Shown piece after piece: positions 1 through 5,665 of a DNA stretch of 6,353 nucleotides. A program made the translations under genes and the position numbers. Numbering within the stretch: the first letter of the stretch is position 1; every line of letters starts with the position of its first letter. Below the pieces are notes generated by a model. It did not search any database and had not been told where the DNA came from. It worked only from the letters and a program-made list of their open reading frames with translations. Source of the stretch: Bacteroidales bacterium (GTDB lineage Bacteria > Bacteroidota > Bacteroidia > Bacteroidales > JAAUTT01). The DNA lies in the NCBI GenBank assembly GCA_012031335.1, contig JAAUTT010000276.1, positions 1 to 6,353 on the forward strand, read 5' to 3'.

Positions 1-106
1 TCCTGATATCGACACCAAAATATTTCCTGTACCATTTCCACGCCGCATGCATATCGGAAACACCGATTCCAACCTGTTGAATTCCACTGATAATTACCTT
101 TCCCAT
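1..106 (-). CDS. VOC (glyoxalase-fold) family protein, N-terminal part, cut by window edge
   Basis: Reading the minus strand from an ATG at 106 gives 35 residues that run off the left edge. The readable part contains IQQVGIGVSDMHAAWKWY, followed by a YFGVDI stretch. This is the typical first beta-alpha unit of the vicinal oxygen chelate (VOC) superfamily: a beta strand starting with a potential metal-ligand position (Q10/Q11), then an amphipathic helix with the WYRKYFG turn. Family members include glyoxalases, dioxygenases and methylmalonyl-CoA epimerases, and the reaction cannot be told from this fragment. The start at 106 is chosen because the only nearby alternative ATG (111) is followed directly by a stop. 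The gene follows the dehydrogenase on the same strand by 44 bases (counting from the displaced dehydrogenase stop at 151) and is probably co-transcribed. No Shine-Dalgarno sequence is seen, as usual in Bacteroidota. Confidence 0.75.
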   Translation of the reverse strand, partial: MGKVIISGIQQVGIGVSDMHAAWKWYRKYFGVDIR

Positions 107-150
107 CACATCAAATTTTGCTGACTATTTATTATAAATTTACGACGGCT

Positions 151-240
151 TTACTTTAGAAACAAGCTTATAATACATCCAAGGTAAAATCTTTTAAAAT
201 ACACCATAAGCATTTCTTTTCCTGCTATATATACAAATTT
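151..240 (-). pseudogene. Displaced C-terminal tail of the SDR (-1 frame)
   Basis: Read one frame back from the main dehydrogenase frame, this stretch encodes 29 residues, including VYIAGKEMLMVYFKRF, ending in TAA at 151. The pattern YI-GKE---VY-KRF followed by a hydrophobic end is what DHRS7B-like SDRs carry after their KKEK(N/D) segment, so this is the natural end of the upstream gene and not a separate gene. It has no start of its own. The shift must occur in one of two seven-A runs (plus-strand T-runs 247-253 and 238-244). Confidence 0.75.
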
Positions 241-941
241 TTTTCCTTTTTTTCTGCCGCCCTGATAATTCTCTCTGCACATTGTTCAGGAGAAATCCCC
301 TTGCTAATATCGTGATCCATAACCCCGTGTGGTTTCCCGGTTTCGGTAACGGCATTGAGACTAACATTGGTGTTTACCCTTCCGGGGCAAACAATGGTAA
401 CATCAATTCCCTTTTCATGAAGTTCGGCCCAGAGAGTTTCGTAGAAACCATGAAGTGCGTGCTTGGCAGCTGCATAGGCCGATCGCAGCGGAAAACCAAA
501 AACACCGGTAATACTGCTGATTACAATAAAATGACCATATCCCGATTTAACCATGGCAGGCAATACCTTTTTGGCCAATATGATTCCACTGAAAAAATCG
601 GTTTCCATCACTTTACGATCAATTTCAACAGGTGTGTCTAAAACAAACGACCGTTGACTTATTCCGCCATTATTAACCAGAACATCCACCTTTCCGAACC
701 TTGTCATAACATCATTGGCAGCTTTCTCTACCGCAGTTGGATCAGCCAGATCAAATGGCACAACAAAAGCTTCGCTGCCGCATTTGCCGATTTCGGCTGC
801 TACTGATTCAAGTTCAGCTTGCCGTCGGGCTGATAAAACAATTCGGGTATTCTGTTGCGCAAAAGCAAGAGCCAATGCTTTGCCAATACCCGATGTAGCA
901 CCGGTAATCCATATAGTTTTGCCCGAAAAATCAGTTTTCAT
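225..941 (-). CDS. Classical short-chain dehydrogenase/reductase (SDR), DHRS7B-like; C-terminus frameshifted
   Basis: NAD(P)-dependent oxidoreductase of the classical SDR family, with a Rossmann fold throughout. The cofactor glycine motif TGATSGIG lies at residues 13-20, an R39-R40 pair after beta-2 suggests NADP(H) preference, the NNGG form of the NNAG motif is at 90-93, and the catalytic S143, Y156 and K160 (YAAAK) are all present. The usual catalytic Asn of the tetrad is replaced by Asp115 (METDFFSG). The wording around PGRVNTN and GVMDHD resembles the DHRS7B/11-beta-HSD1-like branch; the substrate is unknown. The ATG at 941 lies inside the end of the acyltransferase gene (11-base overlap, ATGAAAACTGA), so translation is probably coupled. 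The frame stops early at 225 after 238 residues. A -1 shift in the A-runs at 238-253 restores a family-like tail to 151, giving 263 residues. Whether this break is real or a sequencing error is open. The catalytic core is complete either way. Confidence 0.93.
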   Translation of the reverse strand: MKTDFSGKTIWITGATSGIGKALALAFAQQNTRIVLSARRQAELESVAAEIGKCGSEAFVVPFDLADPTAVEKAANDVMTRFGKVDVLVNNGGISQRSFVLDTPVEIDRKVMETDFFSGIILAKKVLPAMVKSGYGHFIVISSITGVFGFPLRSAYAAAKHALHGFYETLWAELHEKGIDVTIVCPGRVNTNVSLNAVTETGKPHGVMDHDISKGISPEQCAERIIRAAEKKEKNLYI

Positions 942-2271
942 GCCGCCCGGTTGTTAAGTTAAGCCATTGGATTATATCCTTATAAAGCTTGTCTGCCAGT
1001 AAAAACTTTGAATCTCCCTTTCTTTTTAACAGCAGAAAATTTGCTTTAACCCTGATTTTTTTAAGTGAATCCCAGTAATCGTACGACATTACTCCCAGCA
1101 CCGGCATGGTGATCACCAATATAACTTTGATAATAATACTTACTGGGAAGGCAAGAAAAATCAGGTACCAGATCAGATAAGCCAGAAAGCTTAATACAAA
1201 ACGCATAGAGCTTACAAATTGTTTATCTTTCACCTTATTGGAATAATATTCGGATACAGCAAAAGGTATTGCATGGAAGAGTGCAGCACAAATAAATACT
1301 GGTGCAAATACCATATAACGTCCGAAATCCGAAAGCCATGACTCCATATTTCGGGGTGATTTCCAGGAAAACACCCATGGTTTTAAGCCCAACTGCGAAG
1401 ATAAAAGATTTAGCTGATCCATTTTCTCTTTCATGGTGATGAGTTGCACCGGATTGGTCTTGGCAGTATCGGTTAAAATATCAGTAAGTTTCTTTTCAAG
1501 CAGAAATTTCCCATAATGATTGGTCCATTGTACCCGGTGATGGTGCGAATAAAGTTCCTTTGCATCGTAGATGGTGTCGTAGTATTCGTCGGAGTCGATG
1601 TGAATCATTACTTTTTTTAACTCATCTCCAATACGGTTCCGAATTGACTGCAATCCTTTTGCCGGATTCGCCCGGTATTCCTCCAGGTAATCGCGAACGT
1701 TAACAGGCTCCCCGTAAATCACCAGCATATTACTTCTGAAATTCTGGTAGTGAGTAAAGTCGAGACCTACAGGAATTATTTTTATGGACTGCTCCTTTTC
1801 AAGTAGTTCCTGAGACTGTATTGCCAGTCGCGCAACACCTTTCTTCAGGGGCCGGAGCCGGCGTTGTTCTCCATGGTTTCCCTCCGGCATAATACCAACG
1901 GCACCACGGTGTTTTAGTACCTGAAATGCATACTCAAAACTACTGTCGTTATTGGACAGGGACTCTATGCCATCGCGGATACGGTAAACTGGAATTATTT
2001 TTAAGGAAGTCAGTATCTTTTTTAAGGTATCCTTTTTAAAAATATCCGCTCTGGCCATAAATACCGGCTGTTTATCCAGGGTATAAATGATGGCGAGCGC
2101 ATCCATCAGGGCATTTTGATGATTTGGCGTGAAAATTACAGGATCGTCAACCGGAACATTCCCGGCATTTTCAATATGTATCTCTTCATAATACAATGAA
2201 TGATAAAACGAAGTGATTTTCTTCAGTATAGCATAGAACCTGGAAAAACGGCAAAAATGATCGGAATTCAT
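931..2271 (-). CDS. PlsC-like 1-acyl-glycerol-3-phosphate acyltransferase family membrane protein
   Basis: Intact 446-residue membrane acyltransferase of the glycerophospholipid acyltransferase (LPLAT/PlsC) superfamily. Members transfer a fatty acyl group from acyl-CoA or acyl-ACP to a lysophospholipid or glycerol phosphate at the inner membrane. The catalytic block is PNHQNALMDAL, with H51 and D57 separated by five residues. This HX5D spacing is typical of the branch containing the yeast Gat1-like and large bacterial two-part proteins, not the HX4D of PlsC proper. Block II is IIPVYRIRDG (92-101), block III is MPEGNHGEQRRLRPLKKG (128-145) and block IV is IIPVGLDF (about 164-171). The C-terminal third has three hydrophobic spans (about 319-339, 356-377, 379-398), followed by a basic tail. 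It starts 26 bases after the transporter stop and overlaps the SDR gene by 11 bases, so all are likely one transcript. The exact acceptor lipid is unknown. Confidence 0.9.
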   Translation of the reverse strand: MNSDHFCRFSRFYAILKKITSFYHSLYYEEIHIENAGNVPVDDPVIFTPNHQNALMDALAIIYTLDKQPVFMARADIFKKDTLKKILTSLKIIPVYRIRDGIESLSNNDSSFEYAFQVLKHRGAVGIMPEGNHGEQRRLRPLKKGVARLAIQSQELLEKEQSIKIIPVGLDFTHYQNFRSNMLVIYGEPVNVRDYLEEYRANPAKGLQSIRNRIGDELKKVMIHIDSDEYYDTIYDAKELYSHHHRVQWTNHYGKFLLEKKLTDILTDTAKTNPVQLITMKEKMDQLNLLSSQLGLKPWVFSWKSPRNMESWLSDFGRYMVFAPVFICAALFHAIPFAVSEYYSNKVKDKQFVSSMRFVLSFLAYLIWYLIFLAFPVSIIIKVILVITMPVLGVMSYDYWDSLKKIRVKANFLLLKRKGDSKFLLADKLYKDIIQWLNLTTGRHEN

Positions 2272-2297
2272 TTTTCTTGATATTAAAGCTTAGGTTT

Positions 2298-2771
2298 TTA
2301 TATTTTTTGAGATGCTGTTTTAAATTTACGGGAGTAATAAAAAGCAAGTGCCATGCCTGCCAATATATGCCAAATCCCCCACCAGGCAGCAATAAAGGCC
2401 ATTCCTCCAAGGCCGTTGAACAGGGCAGGATTAAAAATTAATACAAGAGCCAGTCCCGAATTGTGGATACCCGATTCGATACCTATTGTTTTAATGTCGT
2501 TCGCCGGAAGCTTCATGGCTGTTGCAGAGAAATGACCTGTAAGAAAGGCAAGACCATTCTGAATCAAAACGATCAGAATAATCAGGTGAATATATTTTAA
2601 AAAATAGCTAAAATTAGCTGCTAGTGCCGCAAAAACAAAAATAGCAAAGACAATAAGAGAAAATATCTTCATGGGTTTATGAAGCTTCAGTGCCAGCGCA
2701 GGGAATTTCCAGGTAAATAATATCCCCACGACCAGTGGAATTCCAAGAAGAATAAACACTGTTTTTATCAT
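2298..2771 (-). CDS. Bile acid:sodium symporter (BASS) family transporter, C-terminal half (split gene)
   Basis: Second half (157 residues) of a BASS-family secondary transporter, which moves organic anions together with sodium across the inner membrane. About five hydrophobic spans are visible. The C-terminal core signature TIGIESGIHNSGLALVLIF contains the Glu expected to bind sodium (E99 here; about 252 in the joined protein). The usual EXGXQN motif reads ESGIHN, with His where the ASBT-type sodium site has Gln. The ATG at 2771 overlaps the stop of the N-terminal half as ATGA, but the join reads naturally through as SIDAFE then MIKTVFILLGIPL, a continuous loop-to-helix passage of this family. 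This piece is therefore the remainder of a 310-residue protein split by loss of one A, not an independent gene. If the break is real, stop-start coupling could still make both halves; that is inference. Confidence 0.88.
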   Translation of the reverse strand: MIKTVFILLGIPLVVGILFTWKFPALALKLHKPMKIFSLIVFAIFVFAALAANFSYFLKYIHLIILIVLIQNGLAFLTGHFSATAMKLPANDIKTIGIESGIHNSGLALVLIFNPALFNGLGGMAFIAAWWGIWHILAGMALAFYYSRKFKTASQKI

Positions 2772-3229
2772 TCAAAAGCATCAATACTGATAGGAACCAG
2801 CAGGTGCGACGCTTCGGTATATAAACTTCCGTACAGGGCAAAATTAAGAGGTGTCATAAAAACGGCCACCATCGTTGAAACTGCAGTAAGCGTTACAGAT
2901 AACTCAACATTTCCTTTTGCCATCAGGGAGAGAAAATTGGAAATATTTCCACCCGGACAGGCAGCTACCAATATCATTCCTAAGGCAATAGCAGGTGTAG
3001 GTTTAAGAACCAGAACCAGAAGAAATGTTACAGCAGGAACAAGGATATGCTGTGCAACAAAACCAGTAATAACCGACCTTGGATTGGTAAGTATAATGCG
3101 AAAATTACCCGGTTTTATTTCCAGGGCAACACCAAACATAATAAGTGCAAGAATAATGTTTAAAAAGAAAAATCCGTCCTGACTGAAATTCAACCTGATA
3201 TCATCCAACACCTTAAGAGACTCTGCCAT
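2768..3229 (-). CDS. Bile acid:sodium symporter (BASS) family transporter, N-terminal half (split gene)
   Basis: First half (153 residues) of the BASS transporter. Hydrophobic spans follow a short amphipathic start. Family marks are LALIMFGVALEI (28-38), the VAQHILVP stretch (58-65) with Q60 at the place of a sodium-binding Gln in bacterial ASBT homologues, and the discontinuous-helix motif ACPGGNISNFLSLMAKGN (90-107) followed by LSVTLTAVST. The frame ends in TGA at 2768, directly after SIDAFE, where homologues continue into the next membrane helix, and the second half starts in the overlapping ATGA. Inserting one A (GAATGA to GAAATGA) restores one 310-residue frame, the normal size of the family. 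This is the first gene of the minus-strand operon, with a promoter candidate about 38 bases upstream. The substrate is unknown: BASS proteins carry bile acids, keto acids, pantoate and other organic anions. Confidence 0.88.
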   Translation of the reverse strand: MAESLKVLDDIRLNFSQDGFFFLNIILALIMFGVALEIKPGNFRIILTNPRSVITGFVAQHILVPAVTFLLVLVLKPTPAIALGMILVAACPGGNISNFLSLMAKGNVELSVTLTAVSTMVAVFMTPLNFALYGSLYTEASHLLVPISIDAFE

Positions 3230-3266
3230 AAATTCAATGAAATTGAATAGAATTTACAAAAAATTC

Positions 3267-3296
3267 CAAAAATAAAATCGCTAAGTTATAAAAAAT
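3267..3296 (-). promoter_or_regulatory. Candidate Bacteroidota promoter for the transporter operon
   Basis: On the minus strand, TATTTTTG (3274 down to 3267) matches the Bacteroidota -7 consensus TAnnTTTG exactly. A T-rich TTTT block lies 17-18 bases upstream, near the expected -33 TTTG position (3 of 4 bases). Initiation would fall near 3260, leaving a leader of about 30 bases before the ATG at 3229. In AT-rich DNA such a match can occur by chance. Confidence 0.4.
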
Positions 3297-3790
3297 GTAT
3301 TACGGGAATCGGGTTACAGGCAGTTATTGAACTATTTAAAACAACTAACCTTATTTAAAAGCATGGATGATTATACACCTGATATTAAAATACAACCGGA
3401 ACAACATTTTCAAAAAATAATTATCAATTTCGGGAAAACGACTCTCTTAAACTATAACAATAACCAACCTTAAGAGGGGTTCACTAACCCTTTCCATACC
3501 CTTTATAAACGCTATATAGATCAAATAAAAGAATTAAAGGTTTTTAAATGATCAAATATATTCGCATTTAAAGTTATAGAATCAGGCATTTATTAATACA
3601 GAAAGAAACCGGAGTACCAAATGTTTAAAGGGATATTAAACTAGATTGCCGGACACCCCGCCGCATCGGATAATCCTTTCTTTATGCAATAAGCTTTAAA
3701 CAATTTTACCCTCCGGGTTTAGTGCGAAATTCTATTTCATTCACCATATATTACTTCAAAGAAAAATCGAATTAGTTTATGATTGCCTAT

Positions 3791-3874
3791 GCTCACCCCT
3801 CATCCCCTGAAAGGGAAGCTCCAATGGCACGGTGAGTTGGAGTTCTCCACTTTAGGGGAGCCAGAGGGGTGCGC
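3791..3874. repeat. Imperfect palindrome, REP/MITE-like intergenic element
   Basis: The left arm (3791-3824) begins GCTCACCCCTC and ends CTCCAA. The right arm (3837-3874) begins TTGGAG and ends GAGGGGTGCGC. Reverse-complementing the right arm aligns along the whole left arm with a 3-base insertion, one further single-base gap and a few mismatches, leaving a 12-base loop (3825-3836). CCCCT/AGGGG tracts occur twice in each arm. The element is much more GC-rich than its surroundings. This is the form of a non-autonomous repeat or a stable RNA hairpin; copy number cannot be judged from one window. No T-run follows it, so it is not a standard terminator. Confidence 0.6.
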
Positions 3875-4138
3875 GAAGGGTATGCGGAATTTTTCAAAAG
3901 AAACTATATACATATTCATTATTAAAATCCGGTTGGACATTCCTTCTTTTTCATTAACCCTTAAAATAAGAAAGACCTTAAAAAAGATGATGATGATTAC
4001 CAGAACAGGTGACCGTTGTTATTTACCGGGCTAATCCCAATCAATTCAGGCTACCGGTGATTAAATATCACCAAAAAAAATCCGCCATTTAATCCACTGA
4101 CATGTTGAAATTTACAAATCCATTTTATAAAATGCCAA

Positions 4139-4167
4139 TTTGGCTATGTAACCAGAATTTATTTTCC
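4139..4167 (+). promoter_or_regulatory. Weak promoter candidate for the YfiR-like gene
   Basis: TTTG at 4139-4142 and TATTTTCC at 4160-4167 (6 of 8 to TAnnTTTG) are separated by 17 bases and lie about 40 bases before the ATG at 4206. The spacing is a little short and the -7 match is poor, so this is only a suggestion. Confidence 0.2.
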
Positions 4168-4205
4168 CCGTAACCTATCCTGAAATCATAAAAACAAAAA
4201 ACAAA

Positions 4206-4718
4206 ATGAGAAAGTATATTCTGACAGTAATTTTAGCCTCTGTTTTTGGTATCAGCGCCTATTGTCAGTCAAGTGCGACAAAATACCAGGCTTTATTTAT
4301 GTACAATTTCACAAGGTATATCGAATGGCCTTCTTCTTCCTCAGCAGGGGAATTTGTTATCGGAGTTTTGGGTAACGGATCTATAACTTCCGATTTAACC
4401 GAATTAACCACAGGTAAATTTGTAGGCAGTCAAAAAATAACAGTGAAACAATTTGCCAATATAAGCGATATTTCAAACTGTCACCTGCTTTTTGTAAACC
4501 GTTCTTTTATCAACCAGTTTGGCGATATCCTAACTAAGTTCAGCGGTAAGAACACGTTGATGGTAACGGATAAGCCCGGTATGGTTGAAAAAGGCGCAGG
4601 AATCAACTTCGTTATCGACGATGGCAAACAACGATTTGAGGTTAATAGAAATGCAATTGAAAAAAGTGGTCTTAAAATCAGTAGTAAGCTACTCGACATG
4701 GCAGTAGCTGCTAATTAA
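4206..4718 (+). CDS. YfiR family (DUF4154) secreted protein
   Basis: Intact 170-residue exported protein. Residues 1-21 form a signal peptide (MRK, hydrophobic core ILTVILASVFGISA, then YCQ), so the mature part is periplasmic. A lipobox is not convincing. The mature part starts with KYQALFMYNFTRYIEWP (26-42), the hallmark opening of DUF4154. It continues with FVIGVLGNGSI, a CHLLFVNRS strand (C92 onward), LMVTDKPGMVEKGAGINFV, and the characteristic end FEVNRNAIEKSGLKISSKLL. The length is normal for the family. In Pseudomonas aeruginosa, YfiR is a periplasmic inhibitor of the diguanylate cyclase YfiN; in Bacteroidota the role is not established, and no cyclase or sensor kinase lies next to this copy. 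The ATG at 4206 is preceded by an A-rich leader without a Shine-Dalgarno sequence. A terminator follows 28 bases after the stop, so it seems to be a single-gene unit. Confidence 0.9.
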   Translation: MRKYILTVILASVFGISAYCQSSATKYQALFMYNFTRYIEWPSSSSAGEFVIGVLGNGSITSDLTELTTGKFVGSQKITVKQFANISDISNCHLLFVNRSFINQFGDILTKFSGKNTLMVTDKPGMVEKGAGINFVIDDGKQRFEVNRNAIEKSGLKISSKLLDMAVAAN

Positions 4719-4746
4719 TCAACAACACCTATCATGAGCCGGGGCC

Positions 4747-4767
4747 AAAAAGCTTCGGCTTTTTTTT
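4747..4767 (+). terminator. Rho-independent terminator after the YfiR-like gene
   Basis: AAAAAGC (4747-4753), loop TTCG (4754-4757) and GCTTTTT (4758-4764) form a seven-pair stem closed by the very stable C(UUCG)G tetraloop, and the T-run continues to 4767. It lies 28 bases after the stop at 4718. An alternative longer pairing, AGCCG at 4737-4741 with CGGCT at 4756-4760, is possible. Confidence 0.88.
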
Positions 4768-4776
4768 ATTTAATAA

Positions 4777-4806
4777 TTTGCCATATTGAACAATTCCATA
4801 AATTTA
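4777..4806 (+). promoter_or_regulatory. Candidate Bacteroidota promoter for the DUF3078 gene
   Basis: TTTG at 4777-4780 and TAAATTTA at 4799-4806 (7 of 8 to TAnnTTTG) are separated by 18 bases, close to the known Bacteroidota -33/-7 arrangement. The site lies directly downstream of the terminator of the previous gene. Initiation near 4813 would give a leader of about 65 bases. Confidence 0.4.
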
Positions 4807-4878
4807 CCTGTTTAAATTTCCTATCCATAATACCTGAAACTAATTATTAATAAACGTTATACTTACATTATTTTCATC

Positions 4879-5163
4879 ATGAATTTTACTATTACCAGCA
4901 TTAAACCAAAACATCTTTTTGCTTTTATCATTAGTTTACTTATAAATGCAAATGCCATTTCTCAATTTGCCGAACCGGAAAAAAAACTTCGCGATGCACG
5001 AAAGGATACCATAAATGGATGGCAGGCCGGAGCAGTGGTCATGCTTAATTTTGGTCAGACTTCACTTACCAATTGGGCATCAGGGGGTGAAAATTCCATT
5101 TCAGGTAACAGTTTTTTCAATTTATTTGCCAATTACAGAAAAAAACACGCTCACCTGGGATAA
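4879..5163 (+). CDS. DUF3078 protein, N-terminal frame with signal peptide
   Basis: As read, this frame gives 94 residues. Residues 1-29 form a signal peptide (KPKHLFAFIISLLINANAIS-QF), then the first family block with TSLTNWASGGENSISG. The genuine part ends at about residue 88, in the seven-A run at 5139-5145; the last residues (HAHLG) and the stop at 5161 are out of frame. Confidence 0.75.
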   Translation: MNFTITSIKPKHLFAFIISLLINANAISQFAEPEKKLRDARKDTINGWQAGAVVMLNFGQTSLTNWASGGENSISGNSFFNLFANYRKKHAHLG

Positions 5164-5665
5164 CACCATAGATTTGGCAGGTGGATATTTAAGACAAGGT
5201 ACGCAAAACAGAAAAACTGATGATAAAATAGATTTTTCAACCAAAATTGGGATGGCAGCTTCTAAAAACTGGTATTACTCCGGTTTACTTAACTTCCGTT
5301 CACAATTTCTTCCCGGATACAATTACCCCAACGATTCGGTGAAGATCTCCGACTTTCTTTCTCCCGCATACATCGTAACGGCTTTCGGGATGGATTACAA
5401 ACCGGGAAAGTCACTAACCGCTTTTGTGGCTCCTCTTACAGGTAAAATAACCATTGTTGGCATCCAGGAACTTGCTGATAAAGGAAGCTTTGGGGTTGAA
5501 CCAGCTGAATATGAAAATGGGGTAAAAATAAAGGATGGTAAAAGGTTTAGGCAGGAATTCGGGGGTTATTTAAAGGTTGGATTTCAGAAGGACATAATGA
5601 AAAATGTAAACCTCAGCACCAAAATCGATGCATTCTCCAATTACATTAAAATCCGCAGAACATAG
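5144..5665 (+). CDS. DUF3078 protein, central frame
   Basis: The central 169 family residues run from NTLTWDNTIDLAGG to the strand ending FSNYIK. Beyond 5650 the frame reads IRRT and stops at 5663-5665, out of phase. The same frame stays open upstream to 5015, but that stretch is a shadow of the N-terminal frame. It has no translation start of its own that fits the family. Confidence 0.65.
   Translation, partial: NTLTWDNTIDLAGGYLRQGTQNRKTDDKIDFSTKIGMAASKNWYYSGLLNFRSQFLPGYNYPNDSVKISDFLSPAYIVTAFGMDYKPGKSLTAFVAPLTGKITIVGIQELADKGSFGVEPAEYENGVKIKDGKRFRQEFGGYLKVGFQKDIMKNVNLSTKIDAFSNYIKIRRT

Larger units (their letters stand above)
3230..4205. other. Long intergenic region between divergent transcription units
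   Basis: About 975 bases separate the minus-strand transporter operon from the plus-strand YfiR-like gene. I find no open frame with protein-like composition or a recognisable family. It holds the transporter promoter candidate (3267-3296), a strong imperfect palindrome (3791-3874), and several minor inverted repeats: CTCTTAA at 3444-3450 with TTAAGAG at 3470-3476, TTTAAATG at 3543-3550 with CATTTAAA at 3565-3572, and GGTGAT at 4056-4061 with ATCACC at 4067-4072 followed by eight A. The short GC-richer patch near 3651-3670 stands out from the AT-rich surroundings but is not recognised. No tRNA or rRNA was seen. Confidence 0.6.

Noticed and set aside
282..957. Two plus-strand open frames (282-641 and 715-957) opposite the SDR gene
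   Set aside because: They are antisense to a clearly conserved gene and do not resemble any family.
2186..2410. 74-residue minus-strand open frame across the transporter/acyltransferase junction
   Set aside because: It overlaps the ends of two well-supported genes in another frame; the sequence looks like a shifted reading of both.
2353..3182. Plus-strand open frames at 2353-2535 and 2937-3182
   Set aside because: Antisense shadows of the transporter halves without protein-like features.
3363..3473. 36-residue open frame starting MDDYTPDIKI
   Set aside because: Too short and of unremarkable composition, with no recognised family; it also ends inside a small inverted repeat. Kept only as a remote possibility.
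3543..3572. Eight-base inverted repeat TTTAAATG / CATTTAAA
   Set aside because: Perfect but made almost only of A and T in an AT-rich spacer, so chance is likely; no T-run or neighbouring gene gives it a role.
3783..4034. 83-residue open frame on the plus strand in the spacer
   Set aside because: Its first third is the palindrome 3791-3874 read as protein. The rest has no family resemblance, is lysine/isoleucine-rich as expected from AT-rich DNA, and no promoter or leader supports it.
3230..4205. Possible tRNA, CRISPR array or riboswitch in the spacer
   Set aside because: No cloverleaf, no regularly spaced direct repeats and no recognised aptamer pattern were found by reading both strands.
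4481..4699. Minus-strand open frame within the YfiR-like gene
   Set aside because: Antisense shadow of a conserved secreted protein.
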